Assembly (NCBI RefSeq): GCF_035046485.1
Contig: NC_085137.1
Coordinates: 1,031,977-1,095,976, forward strand
From: Aedes albopictus
Taxonomy: Eukaryota > Arthropoda > Insecta > Diptera > Culicidae
Direction of reading: 5' to 3'
Length of the DNA stretch: 64,000 nucleotides
Part shown: positions 21,490 through 32,293 of the stretch, piece by piece
How the letters are laid out: each line of letters begins with the position of its first letter
Numbering within the stretch: the stretch's first letter is position 1
Position numbers and translations under genes: made by a program
Notes under the pieces: generated by a model
Seen by the model: only the letters and a program-made list of their open reading frames with translations
What the model was told of the DNA's origin: nothing
The model's database searches: none

Positions 21490-21756
21490 CTTCTTCTTCT
21501 TCTTCTTCTTTATGGCTCTACATCCTTACTGGGACGTGGCCTGCCTCGCTTCAACTTAGTGTTCTTTGGGCAATTCCACAGTTATTGATTGAAGGGCTAA
21601 CTTTGCCATTGCATGAATTTGTATATTGTAAGGCAAGCACAATGATACACTATGACCAGGGAGTCGAGAAAATTTCCCGACTGGAACGGGAATCAAACCC
21701 GCCGTCTCCGGATTGACGATCCCTAGCCTTAACTACTAGGCTTACTGAAGACCCCT
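21490..21756 (-). mobile_element. tRNA-derived SINE (family C) with target duplication
   Basis: On the minus strand the head has CAGTAAGCCTAGTAGTTAAG (A-box region) and GGCGGGTTTGATTCCCG (B box); the body ends ACACTAAGTTGAAGCGAGGC then CGTCCCAGTAAGGATG and a GAA-repeat tail. Flanks AATTTATATCTT (21478-21489) and AATTGATATCTT (21757-21768) form a 12-bp target duplication with one mismatch. Truncated relatives are at 57092-57235 (minus) and 47990-48072 (plus). Confidence 0.85.
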
Positions 21757-21789
21757 AATTGATATCTTTGATATGATGTTGAATAGGGT

Positions 21790-22043
21790 ACTTAAGGACA
21801 AAGTCTTGAAATCCCGCCTCAACAGTGCATCATAACTTCAAACGCACAAATCTCAAAAAGAAAGCTTCCAACAATAGTGAATTTTATTATTCTGTTCTTG
21901 CTCACTTGTAATAAGCCTAAAATAAGAAGATCAGGTGCGCTGGTTTTCTTTACGAAGAGATTTGTGCCCTCGAAATTGTGAGTAGGTCCAAAGTCGGCCA
22001 TTGTGGCGGCCATTTTGGGATTTTAACAAGTCTGTCCTTAAGT
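21790..22043 (+). mobile_element. CTTAAGGACA-type MITE, copy 2 (best preserved)
   Basis: It begins ACTTAAGGACAAAGTCTTGA and its end reads, on the minus strand, ACTTAAGGACAGACTTGTTA, giving inverted ends of about 25 bp. The interior matches copies at 6025-6264 and 53283-53520. The flanks show no clear target duplication. Confidence 0.85.
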
Positions 22044-22149
22044 GGAGGCCATATACGAACATGCTCCCATTTAACCGCGTGTAACCGCGTGTACGCATAT
22101 AGCATCCTGTTCAACATATATACGATCGTGTGTTTGCTTGGTACCCGAA

Positions 22150-22640
22150 TAAAAAATACAATAGAAAAACATAGAATTCTAATGTAACAGTACCAAGAAA
22201 AAGACTTTTTTTCATACTAGTTTTTTTCGCAAAACAGAAGATTCTTATGTAAATGAAATGTTGTTAATACCTAACAGAAAAATCAAATACCGTAGATTTT
22301 TATGTATTTGTATTGTTTTTGAACTGTCAAATATGCCGAGAACTGTATGTTTTGAACTGTGATTTTACATTAGAGTCAATGGTTTGGGGAAGGGTTTTCT
22401 AATGTAATACAGAAGATTCTTATGTTTTCGAATTGTTTCAAACAGTGAGTTGCACGGTAAACGTATTGTTTTGAGTAGTGATTTAATTTCTGGTTCCACA
22501 TTAGATTCAATTGTTTTGGAATTGTTTTCTATTGTGAAACAGAAAATTCTGATGTTTGGAAATAGTTTACTTTACTAAAATATATGAATATTTTGGAATG
22601 GTTTGATCTACTTCTGCTTTTTGCTTTTGTTACTGTCTCC
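22150..22640. repeat. AT-rich block with internal subrepeats
   Basis: ACAGAAGATTCTTATGT and close variants recur near 22230, 22420 and 22540, alternating with TTACATTAGA(G/T)TCAATTG-like blocks, some in inverted order. It may be a decayed MITE. A similar style is seen at 25.93-26.27 kb. Confidence 0.45.
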
Positions 22641-22794
22641 TAGAAAGAATCCTGAATAATAAGAAACTGAACTATCATTATGCATTTGGAGCTAAAAGCT
22701 TGTATATTTTAGGACCCAGATCGAACAATTATCGAATAACTGGAGCACTTATGTTGTAAATCGAGTAATGTTTAATTGTATTGATGGTTGACGC

Positions 22795-23197
22795 CAGGAA
22801 TGGGAACACTCACTTTCAAAGAGTTACACTCACTTGATATTTTCTCAGCTCAGAAGCGTGCAATACAGAAATGATGTATGGATGACTTTTGCATTGTGGT
22901 TTTGTCCAAAACTTTCCCAAATAGAGTAGGGGTCGCACAAGCATACTGAAGTCGTGAGGGAGCTGCGAAGACAACTCTTCACGAGGTGAATGTAAATTTC
23001 ACTCACTTCGTGGAGAGTCGCTTTTACAACTCTGTCTCGACTTTGGTATGCGTATGCGAACCCTACTCTATTCGGCAAAGTTTTAGAAAAAACCACAATG
23101 CAAAAGTCGTCCATGCATTGTTTCTTCATTGTACGCTTCTGAGCTGAGAAAATCGCAAGTGAGTGTAACTCTTTGAAAGTGAGTGTTCCCATCCCTG
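22795..23197. mobile_element. 403-bp full-length palindromic hAT-type foldback element
   Basis: It starts CAGGAATGGGAACACTCACT and, on the other strand, CAGGGATGGGAACACTCACT. Inverted similarity continues almost to the centre (ACTCTTCACGAGGTGAAT against its complement near 22995). It is flanked by a perfect 8-bp duplication GTTGACGC (22787-22794 and 23198-23205). CAGG ends with 8-bp duplication fit hAT. The paralogous segment at about 24275 keeps the unoccupied site GTTGAAGC. Confidence 0.88.
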
Positions 23198-23325
23198 GTT
23201 GACGCTTATGCTCCCATGCCCCACAGCCAGATAACTGGGTTTAGCAGACTGAGCATTATATGTGGCAACATTATAAGCGGTATGATGCAACCGTGCCGAG
23301 CGCGCTAAGTGTAATCAGACCACTA

Positions 23326-23999
23326 CCGTCTTACCCCGTTGGTTCGACACGTTTTAACGTTGAACCATTCGTCATTGAAATCATCGTCATCATCAAACAT
23401 TTGAAAGCAGTTTTTCCTTCAAATCAAATATTTTTGCAACGAAAATGGATTCACTGCATTCCGCATGAGGAATGTAATACAGTGAATACATTTTCGTGGT
23501 CATTGTTTTGATTTACAACGAAAAAACTGCTTTTCTATTACCGAAAAATGATGACGAATGCTTGAGCCTTAATACGACACTTTTTAATTCGTGCCCCACT
23601 TATTCGATAAGTGTCGAATTAAAAAGCGTTCAAATGTCACAGCGATGTACACTGTAAATGCAAAACAGTATGATATTGCGCTTAAACTCGCACCCGCAGC
23701 AGCTTCTCTTACGGCCGCTAATTCTGGAAGTTTAGAGTTGGTGCTATTCGACACCCAAACCACCTGGACACCAACAGGAATGAACTGAGGTTGGCAAAAA
23801 TCGTAGAAAAATGAGCTTTTCATTCGCATCACCGCAATATACGTTGAAATTATGTTTCACAACAAATCCGGAAATTAAAACAAAAATAGAGTTGCCAAAT
23901 TTCAATGAGCTTGGTGGTGTAAGGTGACCAGTTTGTCGAATTAAAAGTTTACCCCGGTTATTCGACAACAGTCGGTGTCGTATTAATGGGGTAATACGG
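23326..23999. mobile_element. 674-bp TA-flanked TIR element with internal hairpins
   Basis: Ends are CCGTCTTACCCCGTTGGTTC and, on the other strand, CCGTATTACCCCATTAATAC followed by GACACCG. TA flanks both sides (23324-23325, 24000-24001), and the paralogous copy reads straight across one TA at about 24401. Inside are an inverted repeat at about 23375-23565 (AAAGCAGTTTTT arms around GCATTCC/GGAATG) and a second set of TTAATACGACAC/TTAATTCG ends near 23568 and 23940. The TA target suggests a Tc1/mariner-type MITE. No transposase. Confidence 0.8.
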
Positions 24000-24249
24000 T
24001 AATGTAGTTGCATTTAGTGGGTGGTGATGTACATAAGTAACATTACAGCATGCTTAACTATTATTGTAAGTTACAATGTGTAACACTTAAAATACTGGAT
24101 ATACTACAACTTGAACCTATACTTGAAGATCGTTCGAAGCGTTAAAATGCAAAAGTATGCATAGATTAAGTTCGTTAAATGTTGACTATACACAAGCTTC
24201 TATATAGCTTGAAAACTATTTCAAATATTCGAATCCCTCATTCTATAGT

Positions 24250-24665
24250 TTGGGTAACGTCTAATTGCACTAATAGTTGAAGCTTGGGCTCCCATGTCCC
24301 ACCAGCCAGATAACTGGATTTGGCAAACTAAGCATTATATGTGGAAACACTTTGAACGGCATGATGGAAGTGTGCCAAGTGCGCTTAGTGCCATTAGACT
24401 ACGTATGTAGTTGCATTTAGTGGGTGATGAGGTACAAAAGTAGCATTACAGCATGCTTAACCATTATTACAGCATTTATAGACACTTGATGAACAGCTTG
24501 TGGAATACAGCATACAATTGCGTCGAATTTGATAGTTAATCCATGGGATAACTAAAGAACTTGACTCAAACGCACGCATGTGTTCCAGGCTTAAAGAGCG
24601 TTCCTATATTAAAACACCGTCCAAAGCGACCAAATGCAAAAGATGGTTTTAATTCAGCAATATGT
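24250..24665 (+). repeat. Right copy of the tandem duplication, keeping both empty sites
   Basis: It contains CTAATTGCACTAATAGTTGA, GGCTCCCATGTCCCACCAGC, CAGATAACTGGATTTGGCAA, GTATGTAGTTGCATTTAGTG and GCATTACAGCATGCTTAACC in the same order as the left copy. It has an extra segment of about 75 bp (24480-24600) before CAAAGCGACCAAATGCAAAA. Divergence shows the duplication is old. Confidence 0.82.
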
Positions 24666-25191
24666 TTCAATAAAAGAGAGATGGTAATGAATCGATTGCA
24701 ATCAAATTAAAAGAAGGGTAAATTTAAATTTTCTTTTTACAATAAAACCATTATTTTACTTTGCCCTCATGCAGCCCTTGCTTAGATTGGCATTTAGCAT
24801 CCGACCGTACTCATCGCAGTGCTCCTATCCTTTTCACAGGAACCAATCCAGATCGTGCGCCATCATCAGAAACATTCTCCTTCGATTCACTGGCATGACG
24901 TTCTTGTGACTGTTGAGGGATGGGGAAGGGTGTTTAATACCGAAACCTGGGTTCTACCTTATAATTTTATGTATGTACATGGCTTCGAACAGTTTATTAT
25001 GCAGAAAATATAAGATTTAAATAGCTAACATATATTAGAAAATCATTCATAGAATCCATAAACAAAATCTTGCAATAATTTCTAGTTTTTTCCATTATTT
25101 TTTTCAAATATTGGTAAAATAAAATAAGCCCTTTTCAAAAGATAGTTTAGAAAACAAAAAAAAAATGATCAAAAACTCTCTCGGATGATTT
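24666..25191. other. AT-rich non-coding stretch
   Basis: Nothing recognised; poly-A and poly-T runs are frequent. Confidence 0.35.
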
Positions 25192-25201
25192 AATTATATC
25201 A

Positions 25202-25433
25202 GGCCAAACATGTCTAAAGGTCCTATCTGCTTAAGAGAGGCTCCTTTTGATATCTTAGCTGTTTATTTGTATTATGATTGTCTCCTTGCATTGAACGATG
25301 GTCAAAACAATCGTCTTTCGATTTGTACTGCAAAAATAGTTAAAAAGTGTACCATTCCTTTGCAACAATTGAAAGAAAAAGTGAACAAAGAGAGCCTCTC
25401 TTAAGCAGTTAGGACCTTTAGACATGTTTGGCC
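25202..25433. mobile_element. 232-bp TIR element with 42-bp inverted ends
   Basis: Both ends read GGCCAAACATGTCTAAAGGT then CCTA(T/A)CTGCTTAAGAGAGG and CTC, one mismatch in 42 bp. AATTATAT occurs just outside on both sides (25192-25199, 25444-25451) but at unequal distance, so the target duplication is uncertain. The 64-codon ORF inside is not recognised. Confidence 0.8.
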
Positions 25434-26365
25434 AAGAATGATCAATTATATAACAAAAAAGGTCGAACCAACCCTGCGAACTTGCCAGTGAAAGTGTGAT
25501 TTGCTACCAGCCCTGCCCTGCCAACTGAAATTCCCGTAAAAGTGCAAACAAAACAATACGAACCTGTTAAAAGTTATAATGCACTGCACCACACACTATA
25601 TTTACTCCCGAGCGGAAAATGCGAAAAATCCACGCAGTTGAGCGTGAGTTTTCCACATTTTCCGCGAACGAAACTGCTCTTGGAAAATGTTCACCGCTGA
25701 CGACCGAGCTGCGATTACAACAAAACTTGACTGTATCGATCGACACACTGTTACGAAATGACTCAAAAGAAGGATTTTTGTACACTCAGGAAAATTGCTT
25801 CATACTTAATGGCAAATATCCATGTGCCAAACCACATCCAATGTATATGCAACCAATACCCGATTACGCAGGCAAATTACCACATGAATAGTATGTGCCC
25901 TAAATTGTATGAGTCGCTGCTGTATGGTGCCTCATTAAAAGTATAAGTCGCACTAATGAAAAACATTTGTTTACCCCCATTGCAAAAATCCATGTCCCGA
26001 ACACATAGAAGAAATGAAGATTTTTTTCCCAGTGTAACCGTCCAAACCATTGAAAAACAATACATTTCAATGTAGCTGATGCATTCAATTGTAAACTAAT
26101 GGTTTCAACACTGAATTCAAAAGTAGCAATGAATTCAAATGTTAACCTATTATTTGGCTATGTAACCATGAAATCTAATGTAAACCTATTGTAATCATTA
26201 GAAAGAATCAGGTTTTAAAAATTCTGTATAATACATTCACAATAGAAAAATTGTTAACATAAAAATCTGTTGTTTTTCCCATAGCCTTAATTGTTCGTTT
26301 TTATCCGAGTACTCATCGTTGATTTCTGAGTACGTCACTGGTCATATTAAAAAAATCGAATCCAG
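25434..26365. other. Non-coding stretch with an AT-rich subrepeat block (25.93-26.27 kb)
   Basis: The block repeats CTAATGTAAACCTATT, AATTCAAATGTTAACCTATT and CAATTGTAAACTAATGG, suggesting an old MITE. A 90-codon ORF at 25619-25891 has ordinary amino-acid composition but no recognisable domain; I do not call it. Confidence 0.4.
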
Positions 26366-28945
26366 ATTATTTCTTTGTTATACGGTCATCGCATCGCAAA
26401 GATATTGTTGTCTTCCATGCAGTCGGATGACCAACCCGTTTGCTGCAAATAATAATAAAAGAGAAAGAATGGCGAATAATAAAAATAAAGACAGCTAATG
26501 AAAAAAAAAACTGCCGACTTCTCGATGAGGACCTGCGGGTGGGTGGGGAAGAAAAAACGCAATCCCTGACATCCGAGAGTGTACAAATGAACGAATCAAC
26601 AACGGAAGACAGACGGGGGAGAAGCCTCCCCAACATATCAGCGCGAAGGTGGACGAGACAAATGCAATAAAAACAAAAACGCAGCAAACCGATAAATCGA
26701 TGCCATAAAAAATCAGCAACGGTCCCCAGCGAGGACCGAACGGAGGGAATCGACACCGCATCCAAGTAGGCCCAGTATCTTCCTCTTCGTGGAGCTCGCT
26801 TCTGGCTCCCATCTGCGATAGCGCGGATGATGAGAAACAAAGCTTTAATTAAAAATCATTTATACCGTTCGGTGGAGGTGGTTTGTTAAGGCTGGGAGAA
26901 AGCTTCCAGTCAGTGCCTACTTTGTATCGGATGACAGCCAGCGAAGGGAACGAGATAAATCCGCGTCATTCTCAGCAGAGCTCTAAGCCAACTGTGATGA
27001 TGGGACGAAGGGATGGAAGGCGGTTGCGTTCGATGTCAATTGCGTGCAAGACAAATGGGCATCGCAAATGGTTTCTCAAGCCTTGGGGAAGAGCAGCTCG
27101 CAGTAATGAGGCACGGCATCACGGCGGAGAGGACAACTTTTCTGCTACGGTAATTTTAGCTGCCTGCTGCCGTGCTGCCAATTGTTTATCGGTTGAGGTT
27201 TTAGACACTTTGAATACTAGAAAACCGCATCGGCCGTGGGGAGCTGATCTAAACCACTGCACTGCTGAAGCGTTGTTGGTTGCGTTGCGATGGCGACGGA
27301 GACCATAATCAAAGTCTCCTCTGTTACTTTGTTCGAAGCCTTAAAGTGTCCGAGCGTCCACACTGACTGGTCGCATTACGGCGGCGCAACGCGGCGCTGT
27401 AATGGGTGAGGGCAGCTTGTTGTTGGTCTCTTGTCGCACGATCCAAGCTAGGCCACGACGAGGCACATAAGCAAGTAGTCTTTCCTAGAGATACGCGCTC
27501 AATTAAGCCTATAATTACATATGAATAGCAAAGATCTAAACAACGAAAATTATTGCGTGAAAGAGAAAGTTCACTCCATTTTTTCCGTGTACGTCGGTAT
27601 ATTTAGGTCCAGCGACCGATGGCATAGGGCGGCCAAGTGCGGGGAAGCCCCTTTTTTGCGCGATAAAGACAGTTGTGGTCACACAATTGCAAGGCATTCG
27701 AGTCAAAATGAATAGTTTTCTTTTTTCACATTTGTTATTATCCGAATGGTTAAAACGACAAGCTCGACCAAGCAAGCCTTGGAGTGTTTCTATTATTTTT
27801 CTCTCTGTTTGAATCCCCATTGCCCATGGCTTGCCATAGCAACGCGGTCAAAGATGGCAGGGGCACACTTGTTTGTGCGTTTGGTCGGTCCTAGTTATCT
27901 GTGCAGATATGGACTGAATACGCAATGCTAACTCGATGCTGTCGACAATTTCTATTGCTGGCCTCGATGATGATGGCGATCGCAGATAGCATGCCGTCGT
28001 ATACAAAAGGTAATACAATGGTATCCACTGAGATTTCCGCTTTTCCAGTGAAATTGCAGTGAAATCAAATTTTCCAGAACTAGTTCCCATGATGCAGCCC
28101 GGTCTAACGTCTGTTTTGCTCACAATTACTATTCGGCACGAACGTGGCCAGCTGCGGCAGCCAGCGGTTGGCATCTTTCGCAAATTGCACAATTCTATTC
28201 AACAGAGACGTCATCATGCAATTGCTCACGTTACTCCTCGCCATTATTTGAGTTTGCTGGTTTGAAGGAGCAGGCAGCCGCAGGCTACTTGGATTGAAGC
28301 AAATTTGTGAAAGAAAAACCTGCTGTTGCAGAGCCACCTTGCCGCTGCTGAGCTGAGTTTGTTGCCACTACAATCAGGTGTATGATGCAATTGTCTCCAA
28401 ACGGTGGTGCACTGTTGGTAGCTTTTTTCAACCACCATACACATATAGTCTTGCGCTTTCGCCTCGGCGGCATATAAGTTGCTTTGGCTGCATTTGGTTC
28501 CACGGTTGGTTTAGTTGTTTGGTTGCAATGTTGCATTTGAGGACACTTTGTGGATTGAGTCAGAGCTGGGCTTTCCAGTTTTGCTGCTGATGATGCTGAA
28601 TCTGGTCTTGCTGATTGGATTGATGCGGCTACTGCAGCGCATAATAGCTCTATTTGCACTTAAACCGGCACGTTGCAAATAGTTTATCGATCATTAATAC
28701 CTACTGGCGTCCAATTTCGATCAATCATATGTATGTGCAATGATCAGTTGTCATCGACGACGGTTTCATAGCCTCATTATGCAGAGATACCTGGAGCAAG
28801 AAAGTAGTTGAATTGTCATTGTTTACGAGTTCTGAAGTTCTAACAACTTCGATAAATAACAAATTTCTTCTTATGACTGGAAATTCGTATAAGCAAAGCT
28901 TCGAACTGATCAATAACTAATGAACGACCTATACTCCAATTACAC
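26366..28945. other. GC-richer island, largest in the left half
   Basis: No known repeat family. It holds several overlapping ORFs on opposite strands (157 codons at 26367-26840 minus, 141 at 26883-27308 plus, 124 at 28285-28659 minus). None shows a domain, start context or splice pattern I can support. Q/A/S-rich peptides on the minus strand near 28.3-28.65 kb resemble low-complexity segments of regulatory proteins but also simple GCTG/TTGC-rich DNA. Candidate regulatory DNA or untranslated exons. Confidence 0.35.
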
Positions 28946-30180
28946 TTAAGATTCCTGGAGGATTCTTTGTTGGAGGATTCTTTGAAGGAATTCCTGGAAG
29001 AACTCCTGGAATAATTGCAGGAGGAATTCCTGGAGAAATCCCCGGAGAAATTCTAGATGAAAACTACGGAGAAATTCCTGAAGAAATCATTAGAAGAACT
29101 TCTGAAGAAATCCCCGGAGGAATTTCTGAAGAAATTTCCAAAGGAATTCCAGAAGGAATCCCCAGAGGAAGTCCTGGAAGTATCCTGGAAGGAATTCCTG
29201 AAACCTCGGAAGAATTTATGGTGGAATCTTCCAAAGAGTTCCTAGAGGAATCCCCGGAGGAATTCCAGGAGAAATTTCCGGAGGAATTTCTTTAGGAATC
29301 CTCGGAGGAATTCCTGGAGGAACCACGGAGGAATTCCTCGAGAAATCCCCGAAGGAATTCCCCGAGAAATCCCCGGATAAATTCCTAGAGGAATACGTGG
29401 AGAAATCCGTAAAGGAATCCCTGAAGGAATTCCTGAAGGAATTTCGAGAGGAATTCCTAGAAAAATCCGGGGGGAATTACTGAAGCCCCGGGAGAATTTG
29501 TGGAGGAATCTTCGGAGAAATCCTTGGTTGAGTTCCTCAAGGAATCCCCGAAACTATTCATGGAGAAACTCCCGGAAGAATTCCTGGACGAACCCCCAGA
29601 GGAATTCTTGGAGAAATCCCCGGGGGAATTCCTGAAGGAAATCCTGGAAGAGTTTTTTTGTAGGGAATTCCTAAAGAAATTCTTGGGAAAATCGCAGAAG
29701 AATCTCTCAGAAAGAATCCAAGATGAAACGCCTAGAGGAATTCAAAAAGGAATTTATGAAGGATCACAGGCAATAACAACAGGAACTCCTGGAGGAACCA
29801 TACCAGGAACTCGTACAAGAATATCAAGATGAATCTCATAAAAAAAAATCTGGAGGAGATCTGAGAAGGGATTCCTAGAGAGACACAGAAGGAATCTCAG
29901 CTGAAAGTCCTAAAGGATTCCCGGAGGGAATTTCTGGAGAAGCACAAGAAAAAAATCTTTAATTAATCCAAGAAGGAACTTTTGGAAGAACCCTGGGAAG
30001 AATCACAGTGATTCCTAGAGAAGCCCCGAAGGAACTCCTGAAGCAACATCAGGGAAATTCCGGAAGGAACTTCTGGAGGTACTGTAGAAAGAACTCCTGA
30101 TGGATTAAGAAAAGAAACCCCTGAAACACTTAGGAACTAAATTGCTGTAGAAATCAAAGAAAGAAATCTTGGATAAATCA
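28946..30180 (+). repeat. 12-bp-period minisatellite, array 6 (most regular)
   Basis: Successive 12-mers such as GGAATTTCTGAA, GAAATTTCCAAA, GGAATTCCAGAA and GGAATCCCCAGA follow each other for hundreds of bases with little indel. ORFs of 62 and 110 codons read EEFLKKSP-like repeats. Centre (29.0-29.65 kb) is the cleanest part; it decays toward 30.1 kb. Confidence 0.92.
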
Positions 30181-30240
30181 CAAATTGTAATACTGATTTT
30201 GGAATCACAGAGGACATTTTTGACAACGGAATCTCCGCAG

Positions 30241-30259
30241 TCTATCGTTCTTAACCGTT
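30241..30259 (+). repeat. Target duplication, left copy
   Basis: TCTATCGTTCTTAACCGTT, repeated exactly at 31084-31102 on the other side of the retroposon. Confidence 0.85.
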
Positions 30260-31083
30260 ATGAGCTTGAACTTGAGCTTGAGCTTGATTGACCGCCCGCA
30301 GTTGCTACTCCAGTATCGCCAGATCAGCTACACTCACACAAGGAACCAATGAGATAGCTGCTTGGGACTAACAGGCATTCTTTAGTGTGTGAGCGTTGGT
30401 GGTCTTGTATTTTTAGGCAACAATGGCGCCTGCTGCGTCAGGTTGCTGGTCAATGGGGAAGGGGAGGGAAGTGATGATTGCAATCGCTTGCCCACATCAG
30501 GCCGTTGAATCCTCTGCGCCTGCACAAGGTCATACGGATGTTGGTGTGTTGGTGGGAAATGAGTATTATGGTGCCAGGCGTAAAGCGATAGATTGTGTGT
30601 GTTAGATATGGTCAATCTTTATTGGAATCGGAACTTAAACTAATTATTACAAAGTAATTTTCATCTACGGTTACTCTGATGATTGTTTGGTCGGTTGCGT
30701 AGCACCGACGATTGGACGCCGCAGATCGAGTCGTCGCGTTGAACGCAACACGTCGCCGAAACGCTAGTCGCCGCTCCAGATGCAATACGCCACAGTGTGA
30801 AGATTACTGTGAAGCAGCACAGTCCGCCTAGTTGCATAACTTGTAGGCGTAATATGATAGATTGACACTGTGGAAGGGAAACGGCTTTTTTTTCAATCCG
30901 TTTCTGGTTCTAGCGATCGCTACGAACATACGAATATACATGAGATGTATATGTAGGAGAGAGAGTGAGAGAGAGAGTAGATAGAAAGATACAAAGTAGG
31001 AGGAAAGGGACGAGCCAGGGATTGAACCCAGGACCTTCTGCATATGATTCAGAAGCGGTAGCCACTAGACCACCAAGCTCGTT
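30260..31083 (-). mobile_element. 824-bp tRNA-headed retroposon with exact 19-bp target duplication
   Basis: On the minus strand it starts with a tRNA-like head: GCTTGGTGGTCTAGTGGCTA (A-box region) and GGTCCTGGGTTCAATCCCTG (B box). A GA-repeat (about 30957-30985) follows, then a long body, and the 3' end is an AAGCTC repeat (plus strand GAGCTTGAACTTGAGCTTGA). The 19-bp flanking repeats are identical. At over 800 bp it is about twice the length of normal SINEs, so it may be a long composite SINE or contain a second insertion: GATAGATTG occurs near 30588 and again near 30858. No ORF of note. Confidence 0.82.
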
Positions 31084-31102
31084 TCTATCGTTCTTAACCG
31101 TT
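31084..31102 (+). repeat. Target duplication, right copy
   Basis: Exact match to 30241-30259. Confidence 0.85.
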
Positions 31103-31449
31103 GTGTCCGACAAACTTTTTGCTTTTTTTTACACCGTGCTTTTTAAATGGGCCCTGGGTACCCGGGTACCCTGTTGGCCACATAAGGGTTAAACAAATTC
31201 TACACTGCTTTTTCAATGGGGCCTAACTGACATTGTCGTGACATTTATTTCTTTTCGTCGATTTTTCCGTTTCAGCTGCCGGACCGCTCAAGAAATTGTC
31301 ACAACGAAACCATTTCTTGAGCGTTTCCTGTCCTATCATTTTCCACAGTACTTATCAGGTGTGTACCACTCCTAAGGCCTTGGAAAGATCAACGATTCTT
31401 CAACGAATTACATATGCAAAATGATGAAGCTTAGTATAACAATCGAACA
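31103..31449. other. Non-coding stretch, nothing recognised
   Basis: Contains GGGTACCCGGGTACCC near 31150 but no assignable element. Confidence 0.35.
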
Positions 31450-31920
31450 GTTTCTTGCCGGATTACAACGAGAAATTTTAGCAGGAATTCTTCCAGCGAT
31501 TTCTGCGACAGTTCCGTCGCAGATTCCATCAGAGATTGTTGCAAGAATTCCTCTATGGATGCCTTCAGGTATATCTCCTGAAATTCCTTCAGAATTTTTA
31601 CTGGCATTCCTCTCGAGGTTTTTTCAAGTATTTTTCAATATATTCTCCTGGGATATCTTTCAGAATTATTCCAGAGATTTCTTCAGGCATTTTTTTCTAA
31701 ATTTTCTCTACGATTCTCTTGAGAATTCCTCTAGAAAATTCTCAAGAGGTTCTTCTAGACTAGAAGCTCCTCTAAGGAGCTTTTAGGAATTGCTTCACAT
31801 ATATCTCAGGATATTCCTTCAGATATTCCTCAATGGATTACTCCTGGATTTTCCAGAGATTACTTCAGAAATTACTCCATGGACTTTACTCAAGGAATCT
31901 GATCGATAGCTTGGGAATCA
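31450..31920 (-). repeat. 12-bp-period minisatellite, array 7 (reverse orientation)
   Basis: Plus strand reads GGAATTCCTCTAGAAAATTC-like and TCCTTCAGATATTCCTCAAT units, the complement sense of array 6. The 121-codon ORF at 31421-31786 lies inside it. Confidence 0.82.
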
Positions 31921-31997
31921 GTACCGGAATTTATCCTGGTTGGTCGATCCTGGAATGCCTGGGATCCAATTCTTAGGTTGCATTGGGATTGGGATTC

Positions 31998-32293
31998 CGT
32001 TGGATATGATTCACTGCCAACTCGGCTTGTTCGGTGTGGCACAAAATACACTCGTTTTCTATTCACAAACGATTCACCATACTCCAGAATAAACTTTATT
32101 TAAAATACACAAAACTACAAACTACATTTATTTAGTCTAACTTAAAACTTCTTCTACACAACCGTTCACAACCGTTTTACAAAAGAATTCTTATGTGTAC
32201 AATAGTTTTAGAATATTCGTGAACGCAGATTCCAGTTGGTAAGCGAGGACCGTAAGCACCAACTATGGGAAACATTTTAGGGTGTCTCCAACA
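31998..32293 (-). mobile_element. Solo LTR, probably Ty1/copia-like
   Basis: On the minus strand it starts TGTTGGAGACACCC and ends TCCAACG, a 7-bp inverted end with the last base changed. AATAAA signals occur in the second half on that strand (in ACTAAATAAATG and TTTAAATAAAG), as in an R region. Flanks GATTC (31993-31997) and GAATC (32294-32298) are a 5-bp duplication with one change. TGTTGGA starts are common in insect copia-type LTRs. No internal retroviral region is next to it, so it would be a recombined solo LTR. It sits where the 12-bp array changes orientation. Confidence 0.6.

Larger units (their letters stand above)
22770..24190 (+). repeat. Left copy of a local tandem duplication, carrying two transposons
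   Basis: After removing the elements at 22795-23197 and 23326-23999 this copy reads continuously: TAATTGTATTGATGGTTGA, CTCCCATGCCCCACAGCC, AGATAACTGGGTTTAGCAGA, then GTAGTTGCATTTAGTGGGTG and ACATTACAGCATGCTTAACT. All these blocks recur in order in the right copy. Confidence 0.82.

Noticed and set aside
25619..25891. 90-codon ORF with ordinary composition
   Set aside because: No recognisable domain or splice context; chance ORF length in this DNA.
26883..27308. 141-codon ORF in the GC-richer island
   Set aside because: No domain, low-complexity or conserved-looking segment, and competing ORFs on the other strand.
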